64,000 nt of DNA from Falsibacillus albus (GTDB lineage: Bacteria > Bacillota > Bacilli > Bacillales > DSM-25281), in contig NZ_RCVZ01000003.1 of the NCBI RefSeq assembly GCF_003668575.1, positions 380,430 to 444,429 on the forward strand. The letters run 5' to 3'. Under the pieces are notes generated by a model. The model was not told the DNA's origin. It did no database searches and saw only the letters and a list, made by a program, of their open reading frames with translations. Positions 34,170 to 44,149 of the stretch are shown here, piece after piece. The position numbers and the translations under genes were made by a program. Each line of letters starts with the position of its first letter. The stretch's first letter is position 1.

Positions 34170-36089
34170 TTATTTTGCTACTGGAATTTCGTCGACAAAT
34201 TCTCCATAAATGTATGCATCGGTGTAATCCTTCAAATCAGAAATCGTTTTGATCCAAGTGCCATCGGACTGCTTGGATTCTTCCATCATGACGACTGGCG
34301 CACCTGATTTAGCATACGTGAATTCTGCCGGCAAGGATGTATTCGGCTGTTGTCGAACATTCAGACCGCCAGTATTGGTCAAGCCAAGTTTGTATTTAGG
34401 GTCCTGATTCTTTAGATAATTATCTGCTCGATACATGTATCCAGCAATCTTTTGACCCCAGTATGGATCGGATGCGTATTTCACATTCAGTCCAACTGAT
34501 TTATTTCCGGAAACGGCTCCGTTATCATAGCCGCCATTTGGATTGACATATTTGCTTGATAGTCTTTCAGCTTGATAGAGAATGCACTCTTCAAAAGATT
34601 TAAATGTTTGAGCACTGTTGTAGGCATCGCCGTCATATGCCCTGATGCCAAACAGATTGAATTTATCCTGCGCAATGCTGCTCAAACCGAAGTTGCTTTC
34701 ATGAATGGCATTCGCTAGTAAAAACAGCGCATTGATGTGATACATTTCTTCTGCTTTTTTAAAGGCAGCCCCTTGTGTTTTCAACGGACTGTCTGCTTTT
34801 ACAGAGTCTACATATTGATTCAACTGGTCCGCTGTATACGTGGTCGTCGTACGTATTGGAAGGTAGTTAAAGTATTGATACGCTTCACCGGCCTTCGTCC
34901 CATTGGCATTCAGGAAAATATGACCGTCCCAGCTGTAATAATTCACTCCCGGTGTCATGAATGCAGGAGCTTTACCGAAAATATAGGAAACGTATTTGTC
35001 AGCGCTCGGTGTATAAATATGATGCACCAGGCTGCCATTTTCGGCTGTGTAATACGACTGTCCTTTTTTCATTGCATCTGGAATCAAAGTAACAGCCGTC
35101 TGTTTCACATAACCGATAGTATCCGCAACCTGCACTTTTACTTTTTCTCCGTCCGCATCCAAATATTTCATTTCGGTTTGAGGAACGACATACGTCAATT
35201 GTTTGCTCAAGTTTTCATCATAAAGGATGGTCGTGGCACTGTCGGTTGTCGCCTTCGCCACAGCAATCCCCGACTTCATTTTGACAATATTATTTTCACC
35301 TGTACCCTGAGTTACCACTTGAGTGTTTGGTGATGTAATTGCTGAAGCTGCAGAATCCATGCTTGCATATGTCCTGCTGCTGTATTTTAATTCACCGTTA
35401 TCAATCGTTGCGATTTTAAAGCTGTATGTATCAGTTGGCGGCTGTTCTTCTTCCTCCTGCTGTTTCGCAACATTCAACATCCTGGATAGCATCGCGGCTG
35501 CCTGGTCGCGCTGTGCATATTTCTTAGGCTGGAAGCTGAACGAACCATCAGAATTCTGAATACCGTTGATGATTTCACTCCCCACACATACCATAACGGA
35601 AGCCCTGGAAATGGATGAAGGGAACTCATTTAAATCGGCGAAGTTTAATGCTGCCGGTGTTTGATCAAGCGCTAAATAGTCCATCGCACCTGCAATCATG
35701 TTCGCCATCTGTTCACGCGTAATTTTATCATTAGGCCTGAATGTCTTGTCCCCATATCCTGTTATAAGCCCAGCCGCTGCAGCACTATTGATTCCTGCGG
35801 CAAGCTTGGAATCTGGTGCAACATCCGGGAAGTTCGTCAATGAATTGGCATCCGGAAGCTTAAGTGCTCGGGATATAAAAGTAGCAAACTCTCCCCTTGT
35901 CACATCATTCTTTGGTTTATAAACACCTTCACTGTAACCTTGAATGACGCCTTGGGCGATCATATCACGCATCTCTTTTTCAAGCGTAATGCCAGTAATA
36001 TCATCGGAAGCGGCATAAGCCGACTTGCCTTGAAAACCGCCCATTATGACAAGCAGCGCTGCCATAATTAATAAAAATGGTTTTTTCAT
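34170..36089 (-). CDS. SLH-anchored GH73-type N-acetylglucosaminidase 1
   Basis: 639 residues. Signal peptide (about 1-26), three SLH domains (about 35-210; VTRGE, ITREQ, AQRDQ), a Glu/Pro linker, two SH3-like/unknown segments, then a glucosaminidase domain (about 430-570) with INALFLLANAIHESNFGLSSIA, where the Glu is the likely catalytic acid, and FNLFGIRAYD. A C-terminal SH3-like domain (GLNVRQQPN) ends the protein. It would cut peptidoglycan glycan strands while held on the wall polymer. AGGAGGA precedes the ATG. It is a close paralogue of the next gene in domain order and sequence, so the pair arose by tandem duplication. Confidence 0.9.
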   Translation of the reverse strand: MKKPFLLIMAALLVIMGGFQGKSAYAASDDITGITLEKEMRDMIAQGVIQGYSEGVYKPKNDVTRGEFATFISRALKLPDANSLTNFPDVAPDSKLAAGINSAAAAGLITGYGDKTFRPNDKITREQMANMIAGAMDYLALDQTPAALNFADLNEFPSSISRASVMVCVGSEIINGIQNSDGSFSFQPKKYAQRDQAAAMLSRMLNVAKQQEEEEQPPTDTYSFKIATIDNGELKYSSRTYASMDSAASAITSPNTQVVTQGTGENNIVKMKSGIAVAKATTDSATTILYDENLSKQLTYVVPQTEMKYLDADGEKVKVQVADTIGYVKQTAVTLIPDAMKKGQSYYTAENGSLVHHIYTPSADKYVSYIFGKAPAFMTPGVNYYSWDGHIFLNANGTKAGEAYQYFNYLPIRTTTTYTADQLNQYVDSVKADSPLKTQGAAFKKAEEMYHINALFLLANAIHESNFGLSSIAQDKFNLFGIRAYDGDAYNSAQTFKSFEECILYQAERLSSKYVNPNGGYDNGAVSGNKSVGLNVKYASDPYWGQKIAGYMYRADNYLKNQDPKYKLGLTNTGGLNVRQQPNTSLPAEFTYAKSGAPVVMMEESKQSDGTWIKTISDLKDYTDAYIYGEFVDEIPVAK

Positions 36090-36199
36090 GTCGAATCCTC
36101 CTGTAAATTCCTGTCGTCTCCACCTACTATTCTACCAAATTTTATCTCGATTTCTATATAGTATTTTAGTAGGTAATATTTTGACAATTTCAGGAGAAT

Positions 36200-36233
36200 A
36201 AAAAAACCGACCTGGACTTTCAGGTCAGTTTTA
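36200..36233 (-). terminator. Terminator of glucosaminidase gene 2
   Basis: ACTGACCTG and CAGGTCGGT pair around AAAGTC, followed by TTTTTTT on the minus strand. Confidence 0.85.
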
Positions 36234-36243
36234 AAGACGAGTG

Positions 36244-38073
36244 TCATTTAATGATCGGCAATAGTTTTGTATTATCGCTTCGAATATAGGCAGTCGTATA
36301 ATCGATTGAATCGGATAACGTTTTGTACCAAATGCCGTCACTTTCTTGGATTTCATCTAAAATGACGAACGGCGCCCCTCTATAATGATAGGTGAACTGG
36401 GCAGCCAATTCTGTATTTGGCGATTTTCTTACATTGATAAAATCTGTGACGGATTCCGCCACTTGGTATTGACCAAAATCTTTTTTGCCTAATGCTGCAT
36501 CGATACTGTACATGACACCGGCAATTTTTTCTCCCCAATAAACATCCCCCGAATATTGGACATTAAGCCCCCTTGCCTTATTGCCCAATATCGCTCCCAA
36601 AGCATACGTACTGGTTGGGTTGATGTAATCAGCGTTGATCATGGAGGCATATTGATCGATGCAATCTTCGAAAGAATCATAATAAGAAGCATGCTCATAT
36701 GGATTTTCATCATGGGCACCGATGCCAAAGATATTATGTTTATCCACTGCGATCCTGCTTGTTCCATAGTCACTTTCGATGATTGCATGGGAAAGCATGA
36801 AAAGAGCATTCACCCTGTATTTTTGTTCCGCTTTCTTAAATTCCTCGCCAAGATTGGCTAATGGGCTGTCCGGTTTGACTTGGGAAACATATTGATTGAG
36901 TTCTTCAGCTGTGTAATTCGTTGCCGTCCTCAATGGCAATACATCAAAATACTGATAGCCTTTTCCTGCTACTGTGCCTGAGGCGTCCATGTAGGTGTAT
37001 CCATCTTGGCTATAATATTTGGCACCAGACGCCATGAAGCTTGGTGCCTTCCCGACAATCGCTGTATCTTTTGCTCCGCTCAGCGGTTTGTAAAAGTGAT
37101 GATACAGCTGCCCGCCGCTTACTTCATAATAAGATTCGTCCTTCTTCATCTGTGAAGGAACCAGCTTAACTGAATCATGCTTTACATAGCCCGTTTTCCC
37201 TGCAATTTCAATTTTCACCTTATTTTCATCTGCATCCACGTATTTAAGTTCAGCCTGGTCTGTGACGTATGTGATCTGCGATTTCATATCCTCGCTATAA
37301 ACAATGGCCATTCCGGTCGGCACGGCAATACCAGAGGTCACCTTAAAGACTTGGCCATTGACCAGCATCACGTCAGAAGCATCATTCATTGCAATTTTCG
37401 CATCCGTAAATGTTTTATACGATTTGCCTGTCAATTTAAGTTCACCATTTTGTACTGTGGCTAGCTGATATTGGCCAGAAACAGCGTTAAGCATGCGATA
37501 AATGACTGCCGCTGCCTGTTCCCGTGTCGCATTGCTTTTGGGTTCAAAGCGGAATGTCCCATCACTGTTCGGAATTCCATTGATGATTTTATAGTGAACA
37601 TTGACCATCACAGCTTTTTTAACGGATGATGGGAGTTGGCTACTGTCAGAAAATGAAATTGGCTCGGTAGTCTGTTCAACGTTTTTATAGTTAAGCGCCC
37701 GACCGATCATGACAGCCATTTGCTCTCGGCTGATCGTATCGTTCGGACCGAACCTTCCATCTGTATACCCCGTTACGATCCCGGCTTTGCTTGCCGCATA
37801 AATTCCTGGAGCGAGCTTCGATCCACTTGCCACGTCCTTAAAGGAACCTGTACCCGCAGGAAGTTTTAAAGCCCGGGAGATAAAGGTCGCAAACTCTCCC
37901 CTTGTTACATTCTTCTTTGGCATATAGTCCCCGTTCTCATTCCCTTGCATAATTCCCATGTCAATGACAGCCTGCAATTCTTCTCCTAAAGCCGTTTTGG
38001 CAGAAACAGCTGAAGGTAGGTATGTACTTACCACGAGAAGAAACGCAATGACTGTAAATACAGCTTTTTTCAT
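36244..38073 (-). CDS. SLH-anchored GH73-type N-acetylglucosaminidase 2
   Basis: 609 residues from the second of two adjacent ATG codons (better spacing from AGGGGGT). Signal peptide, then three SLH domains (VTRGE, ISREQ, ATREQ). Two intervening domains have an IVYSEDMKSQITYVTDQAELKY block also seen in paralogue 1. The glucosaminidase domain has VNALFMLSHAIIESDYGTSRIA and HNIFGIGAHDENPYEHASYY. A final SH3-like segment reads FINVRKSPN. It should act on peptidoglycan during growth or turnover. The paralogue lies 154 bp downstream with its own promoter region, so the two can be regulated separately. Confidence 0.9.
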   Translation of the reverse strand: MKKAVFTVIAFLLVVSTYLPSAVSAKTALGEELQAVIDMGIMQGNENGDYMPKKNVTRGEFATFISRALKLPAGTGSFKDVASGSKLAPGIYAASKAGIVTGYTDGRFGPNDTISREQMAVMIGRALNYKNVEQTTEPISFSDSSQLPSSVKKAVMVNVHYKIINGIPNSDGTFRFEPKSNATREQAAAVIYRMLNAVSGQYQLATVQNGELKLTGKSYKTFTDAKIAMNDASDVMLVNGQVFKVTSGIAVPTGMAIVYSEDMKSQITYVTDQAELKYVDADENKVKIEIAGKTGYVKHDSVKLVPSQMKKDESYYEVSGGQLYHHFYKPLSGAKDTAIVGKAPSFMASGAKYYSQDGYTYMDASGTVAGKGYQYFDVLPLRTATNYTAEELNQYVSQVKPDSPLANLGEEFKKAEQKYRVNALFMLSHAIIESDYGTSRIAVDKHNIFGIGAHDENPYEHASYYDSFEDCIDQYASMINADYINPTSTYALGAILGNKARGLNVQYSGDVYWGEKIAGVMYSIDAALGKKDFGQYQVAESVTDFINVRKSPNTELAAQFTYHYRGAPFVILDEIQESDGIWYKTLSDSIDYTTAYIRSDNTKLLPIIK

Positions 38074-38147
38074 CATGTACCCCCTATGAATTCATTCTCC
38101 TATCATCCTACCATAATATGGATTTTGGTGCATAGGTTTAATAGATA

Positions 38148-38174
38148 CCATAAAAAAGAGGCCCAAAGTATGAC
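38148..38174 (-). terminator. Possible distant terminator of the large subtilase gene
   Basis: AGAGGTC and GGCCTCT form a 7-bp stem followed by TTTTTTA on the minus strand. It lies about 460 bp after the subtilase stop, beyond the tandem repeats. Confidence 0.45.
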
Positions 38175-38214
38175 CTCTTCTGGATTAATCTTGTTAATCT
38201 AATTTTTGCAGGGT

Positions 38215-38320
38215 CCCCTACTCCCTTTTCCCGCCGGGATCTAAGGCTTTCGTTTTAATCAACAGCCTTAAACAACCAAAAACAACAATAAGCTTTCAAA
38301 TAGCCTACACATTTGATCTG
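38215..38320. repeat. MITE-like repeat remnant
   Basis: GGGTCCCCTACTCCC ... TTTTAATCAACAGCC ... ACAACAATAAGCTTTC matches the right half of the units at 5514-5725 and 32352-32497. The left half is lost. Confidence 0.5.
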
Positions 38321-38363
38321 AGAGTTTCAAAAGTTGATTCGCTTAGAGAAATAGTCTTCGTTT

Positions 38364-38620
38364 TGAGACTCAATTTATTTCGTTATTATGGTTATAAGGC
38401 TCATCAACTATCATTGAGACATGATTCGGCCATTTTCCTACGAAAGATGGTCTCATACCTTTCTTTTGAGACCGATTTGGCTCGTTTTTATCGAAACTTG
38501 GTCCCACTCTACCTCTGAGACCCGATTTGGTCTTTTCCTTCCGAAAACTGGTGCCATACGATTCCTTTAGGACCTAATTTTGTCCTTTCCCCTCGAAACT
38601 CCTCCTCTTACCAGTTTGCG
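38364..38620. repeat. Five degenerate tandem repeats with a period of about 51 bp
   Basis: TGAGAC (or TAGGAC) recurs at 38364, 38415, 38467, 38516 and 38568. The better units also share GATTTGG/GATTCGG a few bases later, CGAAA near position 31 and a TGGTC-CA element near position 35. TGAGACC at the start of a unit is complementary to GGTCTCA near its end. No reading frame stays open through the block. Confidence 0.7.
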
Positions 38621-38636
38621 TCAGCAGCCCGTATCC

Positions 38637-41600
38637 TTACTTGCCAAAATAAACCTTCAGCAAATACGGATCGATCGAGGAGTTCCCAGCTGCATCCCGG
38701 ACTTTGATTTGGTAGCTTCCTTTATTCAGTGGAAGCGATATGATTTCATCATCGCCTGATGGGTAATAATCCGCTTCTTTTATCAGTTTGCCATTCTGAT
38801 AGATGGAAATCGTACCGTCCACCTCCATGCCGGTTATTAGACGGATTTTCACATTGGATTTCTTCGGAACCGCTATCCCGTACCAATCCTCGTCACCATA
38901 CGGGACGCCGCTGTTTAAATAGCCTGCCTTCGTGTATAATCTGCTCGTTACTTTGTTTAATTTCAGTGGTTTGTTTGACGAATTATTTTTAATGACAGCC
39001 CCTTTATCTTCATCCTTTTCATTTACCGGACTGAAATGAAACTTATACGGCGTGAGTGTGAATGGCAGATCACTGTCAAGGTAGCCCGATACGACAACAA
39101 AATAATGCTTTCCTTTCTCCACTTTTACGGAGCCGTACGTAAAGCCTTCCGCCGTAATATGATCGACGACTTGGACCGTTTGGTTTTCTTCTTCATCAAG
39201 CTTATGGTTGTTGTTGACATCCTCGAGCACAGCTGCCACCCCATAAAATGGAGCGAACAAGTCGGAAGGAAATTTGTCCTTCAAGCTTTTCACTGCTGTT
39301 CCCCTATCAATCGTCACACCCATGATGGCTTCTTTCTGAGCGGTATAATAATACATGTCCTGATCATTGGCTTTTGCAAAGTTTGCTGTAAATGAAGCAC
39401 CTGGAAGGTTCTTGGCATCCTGAAATTCGTCATTTGATTCATATCGGTCCAATACATTACCGGCAGCCTTCTTTGATGTGATGGAATACCCGTCAAATGG
39501 CAGGGAACCTGAGATATAGTCAAATGTGATTTTGACAAAGTATTGTTTTCCTTGTTCAAGCACTGTATATAAAACTGGGGAAACTTCTGCATTGGACCAG
39601 CCCCGACGGACATTCTCCCCAACCAGCTGTAAATAAGGCGCTGCATCTTCTTCATCTTCATGGGGCTGAACAAGTTGATAAATTTCCACCAGCGGACGTT
39701 CGCTTGAAGATGGATTGATATTGAATTGATACAGCCCTGATTCATCTGCTCCGATCTGCAGCCAATCCTCATCATCCCGGGATTGAAGATATCCTGATGC
39801 TTCATCCCCTAACTGATAATCCATCGCTTGATCTTGCAGCATCTGGACGAAGTCTGCTTCTGGATTGGTTTCTTCCATATTAGATTGTGAGGCTATCTTT
39901 ATCCGCTGCGTGGCCAACCCTTTTTCCCCTGGATTGTCCATACCATCATCGCCAGCAGCTCCATCATAAGGAAATACATCCTCATCTTCAGGCACTACCT
40001 TTCCTTCGATCTTCAGCGAATACGGGTTAAGTGATGATGATGCCTCTACCTTTTCCATTTGCGGATTTTGATAATAGTCATACCCTCCAAAATAATCATT
40101 CGGGTTGTTGGATGCCTTCACATAATAATCCATATCCGGGTCCGCACGGAAAACAAGTGTTTCCCCTTCACCGATGCCTTCGGAGTTTTGATAATAAAGA
40201 GGTTCGATACTATGTTCTTCCATTCCCATGTCTGCTTTTTCCGCCATTCCTTCATCAGGGAGCGCGTCATTTCCAAGCCCAAGCTGTTCTGCAGTGAACA
40301 CACTAAGGTTAGAATCCACCCCGGCTACACCTGATAAATTGACTTTGACCATTTGTGATTCCTTCACTGTTAAATGAAAATAATCATCGTCGCCGTCATC
40401 CTTCAAAAAATGCAATGGTGTGCTTGCGCTATTATATGGTAGATTTTCAACTTCAATCGGAGTTTCCAGGCTGGATTCATCCTCTAACTCTTGATTATTT
40501 ACCGATACATTCAATTGATATTGAGACTTTCTCGCTTTCGAATCATCATAGCGGCCATTCACGTCATTGACACTGATGAGCAATGTCCCAGAAAAAGGCG
40601 CCTTGATCATTTTGCCTTCTTCCTTTCCTTCCCTGACATCATTGACCTTGACCGTCTGATCTTGATCATTCGAGACGAAATGGAGTTCCATCTTATAATC
40701 ATATTGCTGTGAGCAGCTCAAATTCACTTGGATTTGCTGCCCTTCTTTTACATCCATCTTATAAAGCTTCTCATCGAAAGGTTTTACAAACGCCCCTTTC
40801 TCGACAGCAGCTCCTTTCAACGGAACGGCTCTCTTGATCTTTTCTGCCACACTTGATTTATTGTTCAATAATGAAGGGATATTCTTGGTATTAAATTTCA
40901 ATGCTTTGACAAGGTTAATCAATCCATACCCGTATTTCACATCAAATCCCTTTGCCCCTAAATCATCGGCCGTATGCTCTAAAATATATTCCACCTGTGC
41001 AGGGGACAGCTTCGGATATTTTGACAACAACAGGGATGCAGCCCCAGAAACGACCGGAGCGGCCATTGATGTCCCGCTCATGCTCGCAAATGTTGATTTT
41101 TTTTCATAGTCATAAAGCGTGCTGTATATATCCTCACCAGGCGCCACTAAATCTACGGAAGGACCATAGGAAGAAAAGTCGGATAGCTGCTTTTGGCTAT
41201 TAACGGATCCTACGCTGATCACACCTTCGTAGGCAGCAGGGTAATCGACTGTTTCATCTCCAGAGTTTCCTGCTGCTGCAACAACGACGATATTCTTCTT
41301 GATTGCCTCTTCCACCGCCTCCCTGATGATCGGAGAATCGACCGGCCCGCCGAGACTTAAGTTAATAATATTCGCCCCTTTTTTCACAGCTGTCAGAATC
41401 CCTTGGGCAATGGAGAAATCACTTGCACCCCAGCTTCGGTTGAAGACGTCGATCGACAGGATTTTCACATTCGGATTGATCCCAAACCCGCCAATCCCAT
41501 TATCCTTCTTCGCTGCGATGATCCCTGCCACATGGGTCCCATGAAAATCCGGCATTCCCTGATTCATTGGATTGACGGCATTATAGCTTGGCAGGAGGTT

Positions 41601-42140
41601 TGATGCCAATTCAGGGTGATTCGGATCGACTCCCTGGTCGACGACTGCAACGACTACCTTGTTCTTTCCTGCCAGCTTTTGTGCTTCAGAGGTGTGGAGC
41701 ATTTGATGCATATACTGAATATCCGCTTTTGGATCGCCGATTGATAGAGGAGTATACATCGCACTTGGCTTCACCGATACGGTTTTTGCGCTTTTTTGAA
41801 AGTAAAGGATGCTATTTTGAAACTTGCTTTTATCAAGTACCTTGACGATTGCATAGTTCAATTCAGGCACGACCTGAAGCAGCTGCGTCCCCGCTTTTGT
41901 GTACTCCCCATAAGAAAATGGCCTCGTATATTTGATTACCAGCGTATCGTCACTGATAGCTTGATGATCTTTATTATATTGGTTTCCTGCTACCAATGGA
42001 TTTTTCTCCAATAATGAAGCCGCTTGATAGGTTTCGCTTCCTTTTGCCAAAACATTTTGCGGTATATTGTTCACCCCGCTAACAGCAATTCCTGCCGACA
42101 ACCCGGCAGCCATTAAACCCCTAGTCCATTTATTCAACAT
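38637..42140 (-). CDS. Large secreted subtilisin-like serine protease (S8) with PPC-type domains
   Basis: 1167 residues. Signal peptide about 1-32, pro-region to about 130, then an S8 catalytic domain with D168 (VVAVVDQGVD), H200 (DFHGTHVAGI), oxyanion N292 and S358 (MSGTSMAAP). The remaining 740 residues are acidic and contain several beta-rich PPC-like domains (for example DDDYFHLTVKESQMVKVNLSG; DEDWLQIGADESGLYQFNI), with Asp/Glu stretches that could bind calcium. No SLH or sortase signal is seen, so it is probably released or held non-covalently. CAGGGGGAT precedes the ATG. Substrate unknown; processing of S-layer or SLH proteins is only a possibility. Confidence 0.9.
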   Translation of the reverse strand: MLNKWTRGLMAAGLSAGIAVSGVNNIPQNVLAKGSETYQAASLLEKNPLVAGNQYNKDHQAISDDTLVIKYTRPFSYGEYTKAGTQLLQVVPELNYAIVKVLDKSKFQNSILYFQKSAKTVSVKPSAMYTPLSIGDPKADIQYMHQMLHTSEAQKLAGKNKVVVAVVDQGVDPNHPELASNLLPSYNAVNPMNQGMPDFHGTHVAGIIAAKKDNGIGGFGINPNVKILSIDVFNRSWGASDFSIAQGILTAVKKGANIINLSLGGPVDSPIIREAVEEAIKKNIVVVAAAGNSGDETVDYPAAYEGVISVGSVNSQKQLSDFSSYGPSVDLVAPGEDIYSTLYDYEKKSTFASMSGTSMAAPVVSGAASLLLSKYPKLSPAQVEYILEHTADDLGAKGFDVKYGYGLINLVKALKFNTKNIPSLLNNKSSVAEKIKRAVPLKGAAVEKGAFVKPFDEKLYKMDVKEGQQIQVNLSCSQQYDYKMELHFVSNDQDQTVKVNDVREGKEEGKMIKAPFSGTLLISVNDVNGRYDDSKARKSQYQLNVSVNNQELEDESSLETPIEVENLPYNSASTPLHFLKDDGDDDYFHLTVKESQMVKVNLSGVAGVDSNLSVFTAEQLGLGNDALPDEGMAEKADMGMEEHSIEPLYYQNSEGIGEGETLVFRADPDMDYYVKASNNPNDYFGGYDYYQNPQMEKVEASSSLNPYSLKIEGKVVPEDEDVFPYDGAAGDDGMDNPGEKGLATQRIKIASQSNMEETNPEADFVQMLQDQAMDYQLGDEASGYLQSRDDEDWLQIGADESGLYQFNINPSSSERPLVEIYQLVQPHEDEEDAAPYLQLVGENVRRGWSNAEVSPVLYTVLEQGKQYFVKITFDYISGSLPFDGYSITSKKAAGNVLDRYESNDEFQDAKNLPGASFTANFAKANDQDMYYYTAQKEAIMGVTIDRGTAVKSLKDKFPSDLFAPFYGVAAVLEDVNNNHKLDEEENQTVQVVDHITAEGFTYGSVKVEKGKHYFVVVSGYLDSDLPFTLTPYKFHFSPVNEKDEDKGAVIKNNSSNKPLKLNKVTSRLYTKAGYLNSGVPYGDEDWYGIAVPKKSNVKIRLITGMEVDGTISIYQNGKLIKEADYYPSGDDEIISLPLNKGSYQIKVRDAAGNSSIDPYLLKVYFGK

Positions 42141-42180
42141 AGATCCCCCTGAAAATGGTATATTTTTCTATCATTCTCTA

Positions 42181-42209
42181 ATTCTATTCATCCACTCATT
42201 GAAAAGCAA
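42181..42209 (-). promoter_or_regulatory. SigA promoter of the large subtilase gene
   Basis: Minus strand TTGCTT, a 17-bp spacer and TAGAAT, about 40 bp before the start codon. Confidence 0.65.
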
Positions 42210-42249
42210 TATTGCATTTGTTACATATTCGTTAAATTTTCGCTATGAT

Positions 42250-42277
42250 TTGACATTTTCAGCCTTTATAATAGGAT
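42250..42277 (+). promoter_or_regulatory. SigA promoter of the gene at 42323
   Basis: TTGACA, a 16-bp spacer and TAGGAT, about 45 bp before the start codon. Confidence 0.65.
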
Positions 42278-42322
42278 GGGAAAGTAGTTTAACAGCTTTT
42301 GTAAAAAGAAAGAGGTTTTTGC

Positions 42323-43927
42323 ATGTTTCACAAAAAAAGGACTCTCATCATTGCCGCCGTTTTATTTTGCTCACTCATCACAGGGATTTACTATTTCAAA
42401 GAAAAACCAGGTATCATTAAGCTGAAAGAAGATCTTACATTATCAGTGAATCACCCTTGGACCCAATATAAAAAAGTAGAGAGCCACCACAAAAGCTATG
42501 ATGGGATCACAGACGATCAAACCGTTTTCATGATCAAAAAGTGGGGGCAAAAAATCGGCTATCTTTCGATTACCAAAAGGACCCTTCCAAATAAGGATTT
42601 GATGGTATTTGAAAGAATGCGATTTTTAAAGAATGAGCATTCATTTGAATCAACAATTAAAATAGGATCAAACACGATAAAAAGAATCACCTTTACTGAT
42701 TGGAACAAAAAAAAGAAGCTGCTTACCCATCATGAAGATTTCGGAGAGGATCCGACCTCTAATCCAGACGGGTTATACCATCTGTCCTCTTCCAATCAAG
42801 ATTATGAAATGATCATGGGGAAAACATTCACATCGAAGGAAATGAGCAAATCCTATCAAGATGGCCACGTGAGCAAACTGCGGAATCTCGTATCTGAAGA
42901 AAAGACGACAGCCGCCAAAGGTAATGCAATTTCCCAAGATTTTACCGGAAGCCAAAATGATGTCGTGGAATCATGGTTTATGTTAAGTGATAAAAAGCTC
43001 TTCAAGGATTCAGATATTGAAAAAGATTGGATTTCCTTTTGTTTGGCCAATCCAACCAAAACAAATAATTGGTTCACTGAGAGTGGACCATACAATAAAC
43101 TTCCATGGTCGATCGAACCTTTTACGAAACTAGGATACGGCCGAAATTTAGGACGATTCCAGGATCGTGAAGCACTAGATTGGTATAATCGAACGAAAGA
43201 AAGATTCTTCTACAATCTCACCTTGAACTCCTATGCAGATTTGCTTACATACAGAGAAGACAAGGAGACGGTTCATTGGGAGACGGAATATACGAGCACT
43301 TGGCTGAAAAAGGCGTACGGAACGACAGCACCATATGTGGATACTCGCCACAATGAATATATATCACTGTTCCTATCGGATGTGAGCAAAGAATTTCAGA
43401 TCGGGAATTCAGAAAGCTATATTCAGCAGTATGCCGATTACCTGATTCAGCAGGTCAAAAAAGGGAATACGATTCCTGTAGATAACGGCTATTTGATCCG
43501 TGATTATTATAGCCCATATGTCAAAGTCGAAAATCATACCCACGCATCGCTCAATCATGAGCTCGGCGGTCTGAATATGCTGCTTCGTGCATACAGGAAT
43601 ACAAATGATCAAAAGTACTATGAAACCGCCATGAACATCCTTGGCGCAATCGATGATCTCGGAAGCGACTGGATCCGCGATAACGGCGACCTTTGGTATC
43701 AAGTGAATAACGATCATGAATTTACCGGCGGGGATTATGAGCAGTTGACCTTGATTGATCTCCTAAACACCCAGGAGAATTTAAAAAAATCCGGACTTTC
43801 GGCCAACGCAACGTTGGAAAAGCTGATCCACTCTAAAATTGAGTACTTGGCAAGTGCCAACAAAGCACTTCTTCCTACGGTTGTGAACTTAATGAAGGAT
43901 GATGAAAAAACAGAGGCGTTCTCGTAG
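42323..43927 (+). CDS. Membrane-anchored protein of unknown function with an alpha-helical toroid-like domain
   Basis: 534 residues. An uncleaved N-terminal helix (about 8-26, TLIIAAVLFCSLITGIYYF) anchors an extracellular protein. The first 190 residues are of unknown type. The second half is helix-rich with repeated aromatic/His motifs (YGRNLGRFQDREALDWYNRT, HASLNHELGGLNMLLRAYR, DNGDLWYQVN), a pattern seen in (alpha/alpha) toroid enzymes such as the C-terminal domain of glucuronyl C5-epimerases and some glycoside hydrolases. A role in modifying or cleaving polymer containing uronic acid would fit the nearby wecC, but this is speculation. It is the only rightward gene between 34.2 and 51.9 kb. 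Confidence 0.6.
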   Translation: MFHKKRTLIIAAVLFCSLITGIYYFKEKPGIIKLKEDLTLSVNHPWTQYKKVESHHKSYDGITDDQTVFMIKKWGQKIGYLSITKRTLPNKDLMVFERMRFLKNEHSFESTIKIGSNTIKRITFTDWNKKKKLLTHHEDFGEDPTSNPDGLYHLSSSNQDYEMIMGKTFTSKEMSKSYQDGHVSKLRNLVSEEKTTAAKGNAISQDFTGSQNDVVESWFMLSDKKLFKDSDIEKDWISFCLANPTKTNNWFTESGPYNKLPWSIEPFTKLGYGRNLGRFQDREALDWYNRTKERFFYNLTLNSYADLLTYREDKETVHWETEYTSTWLKKAYGTTAPYVDTRHNEYISLFLSDVSKEFQIGNSESYIQQYADYLIQQVKKGNTIPVDNGYLIRDYYSPYVKVENHTHASLNHELGGLNMLLRAYRNTNDQKYYETAMNILGAIDDLGSDWIRDNGDLWYQVNNDHEFTGGDYEQLTLIDLLNTQENLKKSGLSANATLEKLIHSKIEYLASANKALLPTVVNLMKDDEKTEAFS

Positions 43928-43946
43928 GAGACGCCTCTGTTTTTAT
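43910..43946 (+). terminator. Terminator overlapping the 3' end of the gene at 42323
   Basis: ACAGAGGCGT pairs with ACGCCTCTGT and is followed by TTTTTATTT. The stop codon lies inside the loop. Confidence 0.85.
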
Positions 43947-44149
43947 TTGGAAACATGATGTTCTGCGTGAAATAGACTTTTGAGCGGATGTAGTTAAGAG
44001 GTTCGTTCGATGGTTTATCTTGGAAATGAGCAAGTTTTCTCACAGTAATGATCATTTCTCTTTAGCAAACCGCAAAGAAATATCCCATTAACGCTGAAAA
44101 TCAACAAATCCTGTTTTAAACATGGCATTTAAACAATGAACAGATATAT

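Noticed and set aside
38364-38620. CRISPR array
   Set aside because: The units are degenerate throughout, without constant repeats and distinct spacers of fixed size, and no cas gene is present. The same reasoning excludes the array at 44150-44240.
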